From assembly GCF_014207185.1 (NCBI RefSeq), contig NZ_JACHCP010000006.1, positions 248,001 to 312,000 on the forward strand: a stretch of 64,000 bases of DNA, written 5' to 3'. Made by a program: the position numbers and the translations under genes. Source of the DNA: Rhodanobacter sp. A1T4 (GTDB lineage: Bacteria > Pseudomonadota > Gammaproteobacteria > Xanthomonadales > Rhodanobacteraceae). A model generated the notes under the pieces. It made no database searches. It had not been told where the DNA came from and saw only the letters and a list, made by a program, of their open reading frames with translations. Shown one piece after another: positions 52,821 through 60,608 of the stretch (its first letter is position 1; the number at the start of each line of letters is the position of its first letter).

Positions 52821-53738
52821 ATGCAACAGCTATCAGTCACTTTCGACAGTGCAGGCCTGCGACTCGCTGGTACGATGTACCTTCCGAGCAAGGCTGCCGA
52901 CGGTAAACAGCCGGCCATCGTGATTGGCCATCCTAGTAGCGGCGTGAAAGAACAAACCGCTGACCTTTACGCGCGTCACCTTGCTGAGCAAGGCTTTGTG
53001 ACGCTGACCTTCGATGCCGCGTATGGCGGCGAAAGCGAGGGCGAGCCGCGTGGCCTCGAAGATCCCGGGCATCGTGTCGAAGACATCAAGGCTGCCATCT
53101 CATTTCTGAGTGCGCGTGACGGCATCGATTCCGATCGCCTCGGCTTATTGGGCATTTGTGCCTTGGGTGGCTACGCGGTATTGGCGGCAGCGACTGATCA
53201 TCGGGTCAAGGCGGTAGCTACTATCAGTGGCACGGATATTGGCAGGTTTTTTCGCGAAGGTTACGATGGCAAGCAGGACCCTCAAGTGCTTCAGGCGATG
53301 CTGGATCACGCTGGCAAGGCGCGCACTGCGGAGGCGCGTGGCGAGGACGTGCAGCACTTTGCCATCTTTCCCGAATCCGAATCCGATGCGCGCCAGGCGG
53401 GACAGTATGTCTACGAAGGCTGGGAGTACTACTGCACACCGCGCGCGGCACATCCTCGCTCGACCAAGATGATGCCGTGGAGTAGTGTCGATCGGATCGC
53501 CACCTTCAATGGTTTCAGTCTCATCCACCTGATCTCACCTCGGCCATTGCTCATGGTCGTCGGCACGAAAGCCGCTACCCGCTGGATGACAGAAGGGGCG
53601 TTTGCTCGGGCTGGTGAGCCTAAGGCACTGCACTGGATCGAGGGGGCTAGCCATGTCGATCTTTACGACAAGGCTGAATACGTTGTGCCCGCTGTTGCAG
53701 CGCTCTCCGCCTTTTACAAGAAGAGCCTGAGCAAATAA
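52821..53738 (+). CDS. Alpha/beta hydrolase, dienelactone hydrolase-like (YcjY type)
   Basis: A 305-residue hydrolase: GTMYLPSKAADGKQPAIVIG, HPSSGVKEQTADLYARHLAE, FDAAYGGESEG, then the nucleophile elbow GLLGICALGGYAVLAA. A cysteine stands where most hydrolases have serine (G-x-C-x-x-G), as in dienelactone hydrolases. His lies in WIEGASHVDLYD. ATG 52821 has GGAG upstream. Substrate unknown. It ends the gene content of the repeat-bounded island. Confidence 0.87.
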   Translation: MQQLSVTFDSAGLRLAGTMYLPSKAADGKQPAIVIGHPSSGVKEQTADLYARHLAEQGFVTLTFDAAYGGESEGEPRGLEDPGHRVEDIKAAISFLSARDGIDSDRLGLLGICALGGYAVLAAATDHRVKAVATISGTDIGRFFREGYDGKQDPQVLQAMLDHAGKARTAEARGEDVQHFAIFPESESDARQAGQYVYEGWEYYCTPRAAHPRSTKMMPWSSVDRIATFNGFSLIHLISPRPLLMVVGTKAATRWMTEGAFARAGEPKALHWIEGASHVDLYDKAEYVVPAVAALSAFYKKSLSK

Positions 53739-54044
53739 ATGGACAAAACTGTCGCGACCAAGACGGTAGATAACAGCTGGAATTTTGGTTTCTTGGCCGT
53801 CTAGAAACATCATCTCCACTGTCGCACCAAGACGGGAATCTTCCGACAATAGGCGAGCCGTGGCCTGTGACACGTGCCACTAGGAAGCCACGTGGCTTGT
53901 ATAGGCCGCGCTTTCAGTGCGTTTCGATCCCGTTGCCCTTTTCTATCCGTGAGCGTCCTGTCTAACTAGTGATCCCTAGTGATCCAAGCGGGCGCCTTCA
54001 CCGCCGCTCAATTCAGGCGTTGACCGTCAGCATCTGGTCGATAG
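53739..54044. other. Gap without recognised genes
   Basis: Holds a TAGTGATCC direct repeat near 53970. No gene is supported. Confidence 0.35.
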
Positions 54045-54211
54045 TGTTGAAAAACTCGCTTCGAAAACTCGAGATCGTTTAAAGCGAGAAAATTCGGCCG
54101 CGACAATCGCTTTCTGTCGGCCAGAATGTGTAAATTTGTACAGAATCGAATTGTCGTTGCCGTCGCGATTCAAAATTTGGACGTCTATTTGTTAAATCGG
54201 AGTTTTCAACA
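54045..54211. mobile_element. Miniature element with IS5/IS1182-like inverted ends
   Basis: TGTTGAAAAACTC (54045-54057) and GAGTTTTCAACA (54200-54211) are near-perfect terminal inverted repeats around 143 bp of AT-rich, non-coding DNA. GAGTTTTTCAACA-type ends are known from IS5/IS1182-related elements. This is a MITE or the joined ends of a deleted element. Confidence 0.6.
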
Positions 54212-54325
54212 GGATAGGCCGATTTCTGCCCGTCGCGTCGGCATCCTGCCAGAACTGGGCTGATCCGAGTGCATCGCCGGAGCGTAGGATTCATGAGCCT
54301 AGGGTGCGTATTCGGGAGCGCTCCA

Positions 54326-54424
54326 ACTGGGCCGGTTCGAGAGCACTTTGGGTGGCCGGATTGAGAGCATTCCTGGTGGCGGATCTGAGAGTGGAATCGT
54401 TGGCGGGTTTGATCGGAATACGCA
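54326..54424. repeat. Right array of the ~23-bp repeat (inverted copy)
   Basis: Units begin at about 54330 (GGCCGGTTCGAGAG), 54352 (GTGGCCGGATTGAGAG), 54375 (GTGGCGGATCTGAGAG) and 54400 (TTGGCGGGTTTGAT), period about 23 bp. The consensus GGTGGCGGGTTTGAGAG is the reverse complement of the left array at 48208-48305. Confidence 0.65.
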
Positions 54425-54485
54425 GCCGATCAAGTACGAACTCGCTGTCCAGGCACTATTGTAGAGACAGTGGTCATTTCTCCAT

Positions 54486-54632
54486 TTACCCCTTGTCGAT
54501 ATCAGCCTTGCTGTGCGATCCGACGCCCCAGTGCTCGGGCTCGACCTCGGTCAGCAGGATTCGGATGGCGTGTTCGGGCACGCCAAGCGTGCGGGTAGTG
54601 GCTTCGGCGACTTCCTTGAAGAACGCATTCAT
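54486..54632 (-). pseudogene. Tautomerase (4-OT family) remnant lacking Pro1
   Basis: From ATG 54632 the minus strand encodes 48 residues: MNAFFKEVAEATTRTLGVPE, then HAIRILLTEVEPEHWGVGSH. This is the C-terminal two thirds of a 4-oxalocrotonate tautomerase-like subunit. The catalytic N-terminal proline and first strand are missing; upstream the frame holds QAAAQ and then a TAA. It lies just outside the right repeat array and was probably cut by the rearrangement. Confidence 0.65.
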
Positions 54633-54677
54633 CTGCGCGGCTGCCTGTTAGACACTGGTTTCTGACATCGCGTGTTT

Positions 54678-54712
54678 CAAAAATGCCCGTGCCTGATGTG
54701 TATGGCGCGGGC
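54678..54712 (-). terminator. Rho-independent terminator of the hydrolase gene
   Basis: On the minus strand GCCCGCGCC and GGCACGGGC pair around 10 nt and are followed by ATTTTTG, downstream of the 54800 stop. Confidence 0.7.
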
Positions 54713-54799
54713 AGCCGTCAGCGAGACAGATCAGGTGCGCGTCGCCCGGATGCTGTCCCGCTCAACGGATTGTGCGCGGCGAAGAAGCGAAGCATTGCT

Positions 54800-55846
54800 T
54801 CACGCAAGGCTGCCCACCTTGCGTGCGAGGAAATCGTGCATCAGAGCCGCGATCTCTGCCGCATGAGTTTCCAGCGCAAAGTGGCCGGTGTTCAAAAGAT
54901 GCACTTCCGCATCAGGAATGTCGCGTTGATATGCCTTCGCACCGGCCGGCAAAAAGAACGGATCCTTGTCACCCCATACCGCGAGCAGCGGCGGCTGGTG
55001 CTTGCGGAAATACGCCTGCCACGCGGGATAGAGCGCCACGTTGGTGCGATAGTCCAGTACCAGGTCCAGTTGAATATCGTCCATCCCCGGGCGGGCGATG
55101 TATGCCGCATCGAGGGTGTAGCCATCCGGTGAAACCTTCAGTGGATCGGCGCCATGCAGATACTGCATTCGGATGGCTTCGGGCGACAGCGCATCACGAC
55201 ACGCAGCACGCGTCTGCTCTGAAGGTGCGCGCCAATAGGCCTGATACGGTGCCCACACGTCGCTCAAGCCTTCTGCATAGGCGTTGCCGTTTTGAGAGAT
55301 GATCGCGGTGACGCGTTCGGGGTGTGCTGCGGCAACGCGGAAGCCAGTCGGTGCGCCGTAGTCGAAAACATAGAGTGCGTATTTGTTCAGACCCAATGCT
55401 TCGGTGAAGGCAGTGACGACCTGCGCGAGATGATCGAAGCTGTAGTCGAACTGGCCACGCGGCGGCGCCTTCGTGTTGCCGAAACCTGGCAGATCCGGTG
55501 CGATCACGTGGTAGTCGCTGGCAAGCAGCGGGATAAGGTCACGAAACATGTGACCTGCGGTGGGGTAGCCGTGCAGCAAGAGCAATACTGGAGCACCCGG
55601 GCGACCGGCTTCCCGATAGAAGACGTCGACGTCGCCGAGCTTTTTTGTCTTGTACGTAACAGTCATGGAGGAATTGTCCTGTATTGAGTTTGCGGCTGAA
55701 GGCCGCTTCGAGGGAAACGCCGATCGCTGCATGGCATTGCCGATACGCGCCGTAGCCAGTGCAACCGATCCAAGTACGGCGCTACCCAGCAGGCCGCGTC
55801 GCTTTGCGTCTACGATCTTGGTTTCTGGAGAAAGCGGGGATTTCAT
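54800..55846 (-). CDS. Alpha/beta hydrolase, haloalkane dehalogenase/epoxide hydrolase-like, with Tat-like signal
   Basis: A 348-residue protein. The N-terminus holds KRRGLLGSAVLGSVALATAR, a twin-arginine-like export signal. The catalytic domain shows LLLLHGYPTAGHMFRDLIPL (HGxP oxyanion), DLPGFGNTKAP, the nucleophile Asp in LYVFDYGAPTGFRVA, and His near LNTGHFALETHAAEI; WGDKDPFF carries the acid. A nucleophilic Asp points to epoxide hydrolase or dehalogenase chemistry. ATG 55846 has AAGGAA upstream. It is divergent from a TetR gene, its likely repressor. Confidence 0.87.
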   Translation of the reverse strand: MKSPLSPETKIVDAKRRGLLGSAVLGSVALATARIGNAMQRSAFPSKRPSAANSIQDNSSMTVTYKTKKLGDVDVFYREAGRPGAPVLLLLHGYPTAGHMFRDLIPLLASDYHVIAPDLPGFGNTKAPPRGQFDYSFDHLAQVVTAFTEALGLNKYALYVFDYGAPTGFRVAAAHPERVTAIISQNGNAYAEGLSDVWAPYQAYWRAPSEQTRAACRDALSPEAIRMQYLHGADPLKVSPDGYTLDAAYIARPGMDDIQLDLVLDYRTNVALYPAWQAYFRKHQPPLLAVWGDKDPFFLPAGAKAYQRDIPDAEVHLLNTGHFALETHAAEIAALMHDFLARKVGSLA

Positions 55847-55920
55847 GTAAGTTCCTTGATTCAGAGGTGGTATCGGCTGACGCATGATTTGCATTGGCAA
55901 GCTATTGCGATGAAAATACT

Positions 55921-55934
55921 ACCTACCGGTCGTT
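55921..55934. promoter_or_regulatory. Probable TetR operator
   Basis: ACCTACCGGTCGTT centres on the palindrome ACCGGT, 20 bp before the TetR start, in the shared gap with the hydrolase gene. ACCGGT-centred sites are typical for TetR proteins of this kind. Confidence 0.45.
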
Positions 55935-55953
55935 ATTATGCGAGCAGATATTC

Positions 55954-56505
55954 ATGAAAACAACCCTTGATCAAATCGTTGTCGAGGCACGCGAGCTTTT
56001 TCGCGAGCGTGGTTACGCGGGTGCATCCATGCAAGACCTCGCCGAACGCGTGGGTCTGAAAAAGGCCAGCCTGTATACGCGCTTTCCCAGCAAGGAGGCG
56101 CTGGTCGAACCCGTGCTGGCGCTTACTCTTGAGGAGACGTTTGCCGATCTCGACGACGATGCCAATGATTGGTTGGGTAGCTACGAAGCCGTGTTGAAAC
56201 GGATCGCCGCCGCACTCACCGATCGCGCGCGCTGCGTCGGTCTGCATCTCGCCTATGGCGTGCAGGCGGATGCGCCTGATGCGTTGAGTGCGGTGAGAAA
56301 GTATTTTGCCGCGTTGCGGGACGGTCTGGCTGCCATCCTGAAACACCCGTTGAGCACGAAGCGAGCGACAACAGTTGCTACCGACGCACTTGTTCGTCTT
56401 GAAGGCGCGACACTGTGGACGGTGATCGCGAACGATCCTCAACCCATGCAGCGTGCGCTTAAAGCCTTGATTGCCGAGGCACGCGCGCTAAACGCGTCGC
56501 CGTAA
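55954..56505 (+). CDS. TetR family transcriptional regulator
   Basis: A 183-residue regulator. The N-terminal helix-turn-helix is complete: IVVEARELFRERGYAGASMQ, LAERVGLKKASLYTRFPSKE. The C-terminal ligand domain shows one cysteine (RARCVGLHLAYGV). Start 55954 gives the standard N-terminus (MKTTLDQIV). It is divergent from the dehalogenase-like gene. Confidence 0.9.
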   Translation: MKTTLDQIVVEARELFRERGYAGASMQDLAERVGLKKASLYTRFPSKEALVEPVLALTLEETFADLDDDANDWLGSYEAVLKRIAAALTDRARCVGLHLAYGVQADAPDALSAVRKYFAALRDGLAAILKHPLSTKRATTVATDALVRLEGATLWTVIANDPQPMQRALKALIAEARALNASP

Positions 56506-56664
56506 GCCGGAACGATCCGGCCGCTCGACCAAAGCGGCATGAACATTGGGTCTCATCTCTGCACCGGCTTGAAGCGATCTATGAGTCACCACCTGATCGA
56601 CGCTCTCCGTGGAGTATTCATAGCGCGGCCTCAATATGGGGCAACGATCGAGTACAGGGCAGCA

Positions 56665-56700
56665 TAAAAAAGACCCGCCCATTTCTGGTCGGGTCTTTAC
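56665..56700. terminator. Bidirectional terminator
   Basis: AAAGACCCG and CGGGTCTTT pair around CCCATTTCTGGT. On the minus strand the stem is followed by TTTTTTATGC, which suits the SDR gene ending at 56755. Confidence 0.75.
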
Positions 56701-56754
56701 TATCCAGCCAATGCGCGCTCTTGCGATGCGTGCGTCAGTGTTGGACTTTATCGA

Positions 56755-57501
56755 TCAACGCACGCCGCCGCCGGCAAGCAGCTGTTCGCCGGTGAGCCAC
56801 GCCGAATCGTCCGAGGCAAGGAACACGGCGATCGAGGCGATATCGTTCGGCTGGCCGACCCGTCCCAGTGGAGTCTGCGCGACGATACCGGTTTCCATAT
56901 CCGAACCGATGAAGCCGGCCGAGTGCGTGCCTTCGGTTTCGATGATGCCTGGATTCAGTGCATTGACGCGGATTTTGCGTGCGCCCAGTTCACGCGACAG
57001 TACGCCGGTGATGGCATCTACCGCACCCTTGGTACCGGTGTAGATCGCGCTACCTGGCGGAGTGATGCGACTGACCACGGAGCCGATGTTGATGATGCTG
57101 GAGCCTTCGCCGAGATGCTTGCTGGCGGCCTGGGTAGTCAACAGCAGGCCGAGTACGTTGATGTTGAACTGACGATGGAACTCTTCTTCAGTAATCTCCT
57201 CGAGCGGGGAAAATGCGTAGACGCCGGAGTTGTTGACCAGGACATCCAGTTTGCCGTAGTTCTTGATGGCCGCGTCGACAATGCCCTGTGCTTCGGCTGC
57301 CTTGGAGACATCGCCCTTGACGGCAACCGCCTTGCCGCCTGCTTTGTTGATCTCGGCGACGACCTTTTCCGCACCTTCCTTGCTGGAGGCGTAGTTCACG
57401 ACGACTGACGCGCCAGCGGCGGCGAGCGATTTTGCAATGCCCGCGCCAATGCCTTTGGATGCGCCAGTGACGATGGCGACTTTACCGGTGAGCTTGCTCA
57501 T
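56755..57501 (-). CDS. SDR family oxidoreductase
   Basis: A 248-residue classical short-chain dehydrogenase: VAIVTGASKGIGAGIAKSLA, VVVNYASSKEGAEKV, LVNNSGVYAF, INIGSVVSR, the active-site YTGTKGAVDA and the C-terminal WLTGEQLLAGGGVR. It resembles 3-oxoacyl-ACP reductase-like members of stress loci. ATG 57501 has AAAGGAAA upstream. It is divergent from an ArsR/HxlR-size regulator with a palindrome in the 104-bp gap. Confidence 0.92.
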   Translation of the reverse strand: MSKLTGKVAIVTGASKGIGAGIAKSLAAAGASVVVNYASSKEGAEKVVAEINKAGGKAVAVKGDVSKAAEAQGIVDAAIKNYGKLDVLVNNSGVYAFSPLEEITEEEFHRQFNINVLGLLLTTQAASKHLGEGSSIINIGSVVSRITPPGSAIYTGTKGAVDAITGVLSRELGARKIRVNALNPGIIETEGTHSAGFIGSDMETGIVAQTPLGRVGQPNDIASIAVFLASDDSAWLTGEQLLAGGGVR

Positions 57502-57557
57502 GACGTTTCCTTTGATGGGTGGTTGGCGAAAAGTGCTAGATGGGTTCTTAAATCCCG

Positions 57558-57578
57558 TAGTTCGTAACTTATGAACTA
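57558..57578. promoter_or_regulatory. Palindrome, probable ArsR operator
   Basis: TAGTTC (57558-57563) and GAACTA (57573-57578) are inverted repeats separated by 9 bp; a third GAACTA half-site follows at 57581. Confidence 0.55.
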
Positions 57579-57605
57579 TGGAACTAAATGTCAAGGGCTG
57601 CTAAC

Positions 57606-57998
57606 ATGATCACCATGAGACCGCTGATTCACCCATCGATCGAAGATGTGACCGTGGAGGGCATCCTGCATGCGCTCGCCGATCCGGTGCGAGTGGCGAT
57701 CTATGCGGAACTGGCGAGTTCCGCCTGCGCCAATATCTGCTCCAACTTTCTGAAGGTCAGTGACCGCAGCATCCCCAAGTCCACACTTTCACAGCACTTC
57801 CGCGCGCTGCGTGAAGCCGGGTTGGTGCGCAGCGAGCGACGCGGCGTGGAAATGCATAACACCACGCGCTGCGATGAAATTGAAAAACGCTTCCCCGGTT
57901 TGCTCGCTGCCATCATGAATGCCCATCGCATCCAGTCTGCCGACTGCGCCCGCGCCGTCAAACGCCAACAAGCGGCTGCCAGGAAGCAGGCCGGTTAA
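57606..57998 (+). CDS. ArsR family transcriptional regulator
   Basis: A 130-residue winged helix-turn-helix protein: ALADPVRVAIYAELASSACA, then IPKSTLSQHFRALREAGLVR and SERRGVEMHNTTRCDEIEKR. Cysteines are present in ACANICSNF and TRCDE, but no classical metal-binding CxC box is seen, so a thiol sensor is as likely as a metal sensor. ATG 57606 or 57615 are possible starts. It is divergent from the SDR gene, the probable target. Its end overlaps the convergent PGPGW gene by 4 bp. Confidence 0.88.
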   Translation: MITMRPLIHPSIEDVTVEGILHALADPVRVAIYAELASSACANICSNFLKVSDRSIPKSTLSQHFRALREAGLVRSERRGVEMHNTTRCDEIEKRFPGLLAAIMNAHRIQSADCARAVKRQQAAARKQAG

Positions 57999-58318
57999 CT
58001 AGCAACGCTTCTGGATTGGCGACGACGTCGCCTCCAGCGTTTCCAGCGGTGTTCGATACAGAAGAGTGCCCGCCGCGTGGGGCGGCGCAGAAACGGCACA
58101 TCCTGTACGAGCAGCAGCAGGCCCAGTGGCAGCATCCAGAGGCCAAGCAGCGGCAGGATACTGAAGACGCCACCGAGCATCAGCAAAAGTCCGATGGGAA
58201 TGCGCACCCAGCGTGAGGATGGTTTGCGCAACCAACGGAGCGTGCGGTTGGCCCAGCCCGGCAGTTTCTCTCCCCAACGGTCGAGCTGGTGATTCAGCCG
58301 CTGCTGGTCCCTGTTCAC
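57995..58318 (-). CDS. PGPGW-type small membrane protein
   Basis: A 107-residue protein with two adjacent hydrophobic helices (VRIPIGLLLMLGGVFSILPL; LGLWMLPLGLLLLVQDVPFL), framed by basic arms (RWLRKPSSR; HRWKRWRRRRRQSR). The order matches the PGPGW family of inner-membrane proteins of unknown function, where the name-giving turn is degenerate here (LPLLGLWMLP). Only GTG 58318 serves as upstream start. It lies 18 bp after the 50-residue charged gene on the same strand. Confidence 0.72.
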   Translation of the reverse strand: MNRDQQRLNHQLDRWGEKLPGWANRTLRWLRKPSSRWVRIPIGLLLMLGGVFSILPLLGLWMLPLGLLLLVQDVPFLRRPTRRALFCIEHRWKRWRRRRRQSRSVAS

Positions 58319-58336
58319 CGCATTGCCATGCTGAGT

Positions 58337-58489
58337 TTACTGGCCGCTGGGTGGCGTCTTGCTTGCATCGTCTGATGCAGCCTTGGCCGCCTCGCGCTCT
58401 TCACGCTTGCGCGCGTCCTTCTCTTCCTGCTGTTTCTTCTTGGCGAGTTCGCGCTGACGCTTTTCGAACGAATAATTGGGCTTGGCCAA
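58337..58489 (-). CDS. Small charged protein (50 aa), conserved in xanthomonads
   Basis: A 50-residue frame from TTG 58489 to TAA 58337, with GGAG eight bases upstream. The protein is (M)AKPNYSFEKRQRELAKKKQ followed by a Lys/Glu/Arg/Ala-rich helix (EEKDARKREEREAAKAASDD) and a short tail. The KPNYSFEKRQRELAKKKK opening is, as I recall it, a conserved hypothetical protein of Xanthomonadaceae. The rare TTG start explains why it is easy to miss. It probably forms an operon with the PGPGW gene. Confidence 0.7.
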   Translation of the reverse strand: MAKPNYSFEKRQRELAKKKQQEEKDARKREEREAAKAASDDASKTPPSGQ

Positions 58490-58734
58490 GGGGGTATCTC
58501 CATAAAGGGCGGCCCATTGTAGTGGTCAGAGCCTACCGAGGCATCAGAACACGCATTTTCCCCTGTTGGCGAAGAGAGCGGCGAATCTGCATAAATCCGG
58601 TAACGGCTTCCGAGTGCGTTATTTTGAGCTTGTCGCGTCCACGTTTGAGTTGCCTCACAATTCATGTCGAAAGTATCGCCGCGCATCGGACAGATACAAG
58701 TACAAGCCGATCGATCTGACGATGAGGTGAAGCC

Positions 58735-59400
58735 TTGACCATTGAATATGACAACACAGTCCGGATCTCGGTGCCGTGCATCGTCGGGCGCAGCAGTTCG
58801 CACTTTACCCGTCTCGTGCGCGTATTCGCGCAGGAACTGGGCGTGGCCTGCGAGTTCGCTCCGGTCTACGACCTGGCGTCGCTGGATAGGCGCGATTTTG
58901 CGGGAAATCCTGCGCTCAAGCTGCCTGTGCTTAAGATGGATGATGTGGCGATCTTCGGTGCCGAGAACATCTGTCGTACGCTCGCGGAATCCGCGCCGGA
59001 GCGTCGACGGATCGTCTGGCCCGAAGACGTGCGCGACGCGCAAACGCGCAATGCGCAGGAGCTTGTCTGGCATGCCATGCAGGCGCAGGTGCAACTTGGC
59101 TTCGGCACGCAGATCGCGAAACTGCCGGCGGACAGCATCTACTTCGCCAAGGCTGCGACGGGCCTGCGTAATGCTCTGGACTGGCTCGATGAAAAGCTGC
59201 CGCCGATCATCGACGCGTTACCGCCACACGACATCAGCATGCTGGAGGTCTCGCTTTTCTGCCTTATCGAGCACCTGGCGTTCCGCGCGACGATCCCTCT
59301 GACGCCCTATGGCCATCTGACTGCGTTCGCGCATGCGTTCGGCCAAAGGGCATCGGCGGAACAGACGCCGTATATGTTCGACGTGCCGCCCGGTGGCTAG
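58735..59400 (+). CDS. Glutathione S-transferase-like protein
   Basis: A 221-residue GST-fold protein. N-domain: RISVPCIVGRSSSHFTRLVR, VYDLASLDRRDFAGNPALKL, PVLKMDDVAIFGAENICRTL, the cis-Pro being in LPVL and the Glu-Asn instead of the usual Glu-Ser. C-domain helical. It begins with TTG 58735, preceded by GAGGTGA. Substrate unknown. It is convergent with the DUF899 gene (9-bp gap). Confidence 0.78.
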   Translation: MTIEYDNTVRISVPCIVGRSSSHFTRLVRVFAQELGVACEFAPVYDLASLDRRDFAGNPALKLPVLKMDDVAIFGAENICRTLAESAPERRRIVWPEDVRDAQTRNAQELVWHAMQAQVQLGFGTQIAKLPADSIYFAKAATGLRNALDWLDEKLPPIIDALPPHDISMLEVSLFCLIEHLAFRATIPLTPYGHLTAFAHAFGQRASAEQTPYMFDVPPGG

Positions 59401-59409
59401 CCCCCTGGA

Positions 59410-60120
59410 TCAGTCCGGATAATCGAGCTTCGGGTACCAGTTGATGCCACGCCCTTCGGGTGTGACGTCGAGGATGGTCCAGAGCGGCATCAGGTCGGGT
59501 GCGCCGCGTGGATCCTGGCCGGGATCGGCGCTTTCAATACCCATTTCGCCAGACCAGAAGTGGCGGATGCTGCCATCGCGACGGGTGAACACGTTGAACG
59601 CTGAGTCATCGCCGCCGTTCTTGTCGATGCCGTGGTAATCGCGGCTGTAGTTGCCATTGGTATCGGAGTACAGATTCAGGTTCCGCCAGCCGCGTTCCTT
59701 CGCGAACTTTGTGAGTCGCTCGATTGGCGAGCGTGCGACCACTGCCAGCGCGACGCGTTGCCCGATGTCACGTGCCTCGCCTTCCCACGCACTCAGCAAC
59801 GACGTGCACATCGGGCAGGGCCGCTCGCGCTGCGGGCCGAACATGTAGCTGTAGACGACTAAGGTTTGTTTGTCGCAGAACAAGTCAGCGAAGTCGAGTG
59901 CTCCGTCTTTGCCCTCGAAGCGATAGTCGCCAGTTACCACGCCGCCCGGTGGCAGTGCACGGCGTTGCTCGGCGACGCGTTCGATATGTCGGCGCAATTC
60001 GATCTCTTCGGCGAGCAGCGCATTGCGTGCTTGGCGGTAGTCATCGCTTTCATTCGGGAAAATCATGCCGTTGCGCTTCGCCAGTTCGGCGGCGGGAACG
60101 AAGGTAGTAGCGTGCGTCAT
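59410..60120 (-). CDS. DUF899 thioredoxin-like protein
   Basis: A 236-residue DUF899 (AhpC/TSA-related) protein: AAELAKRNGMIFPNESDDYR is replaced early by the conserved ERVAEQRRALPPGGVV, FEGKDGALDFADLFCDKQTL, VVYSYMFGPQRERPCPMCTS with a CxxC, and FAKERGWRNLNLYSDTNGNY. The family is thioredoxin-like with unknown substrate. AGGAG precedes ATG 60120. A conserved coding-like block (60242-60304) lies upstream and recurs before the GST gene at 39744. Convergent with the GST-like gene. Confidence 0.87.
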   Translation of the reverse strand: MTHATTFVPAAELAKRNGMIFPNESDDYRQARNALLAEEIELRRHIERVAEQRRALPPGGVVTGDYRFEGKDGALDFADLFCDKQTLVVYSYMFGPQRERPCPMCTSLLSAWEGEARDIGQRVALAVVARSPIERLTKFAKERGWRNLNLYSDTNGNYSRDYHGIDKNGGDDSAFNVFTRRDGSIRHFWSGEMGIESADPGQDPRGAPDLMPLWTILDVTPEGRGINWYPKLDYPD

Positions 60121-60241
60121 GGTCAGTCTCCTGTGGTTAGCGGATTTATCGCGTTCGGCTGAGCTGAGCGGGAACAGCAAGAGATACGACGCGCCTCGTC
60201 GATGGCACATACAAGTGACAAGCGCGTAGCTGTCGTTGCGG

Positions 60242-60304
60242 TTTTCCTTGACGACGAACGAAACTGCTGGAAATCGACATTCGTCCGGAAATGTTGTCGA
60301 ACGA
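60242..60304 (-). repeat. Conserved block upstream of the DUF899 gene (copy B)
   Basis: It matches 39773-39834. The minus strand holds an ATG (60280) starting MSISSSFVRRQGK, a 44-codon frame not in phase with the DUF899 gene. Confidence 0.6.
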
Positions 60305-60608
60305 TGGTTAGGCAAATGCGTGCATCCGACAAGCTCGATCTGTGGGATGCGTCTGATCGATCCTGAACGTGATACTGGTGGAGCATCGATTACCCGTTTC
60401 GGGTGGTTTATGATGATCGCGGAAGGCGTGGCCGGCGCCCTTCAGAAATCTCCCTTGTGGCCGATAACCGGTGAGTCGCCTCGGCCACCGAAATCTGTAT
60501 GGCATATGTCAGTGCCCTTTGCTGCAACTGCTAGCCAAGCTGTTGCAAGCCGCCTCAGGGCGTCGGCACTGACGTTGTCAGTACTTGCCCAAGGGAATGT
60601 TTGCGTAT
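60305..60608. promoter_or_regulatory. Upstream region of the 60609 gene with a palindrome
   Basis: ACTGACGTTGTCAGT (60568-60582) is a perfect 6-bp palindrome around GTT, 27 bp before the start of the next gene. Nothing else was recognised in the segment. Confidence 0.35.

Noticed and set aside
53535-53873. 112-codon minus-strand frame
   Set aside because: Overlaps the 3' half of the DLH-like gene; only its first 40 codons lie in free DNA and no family could be named.
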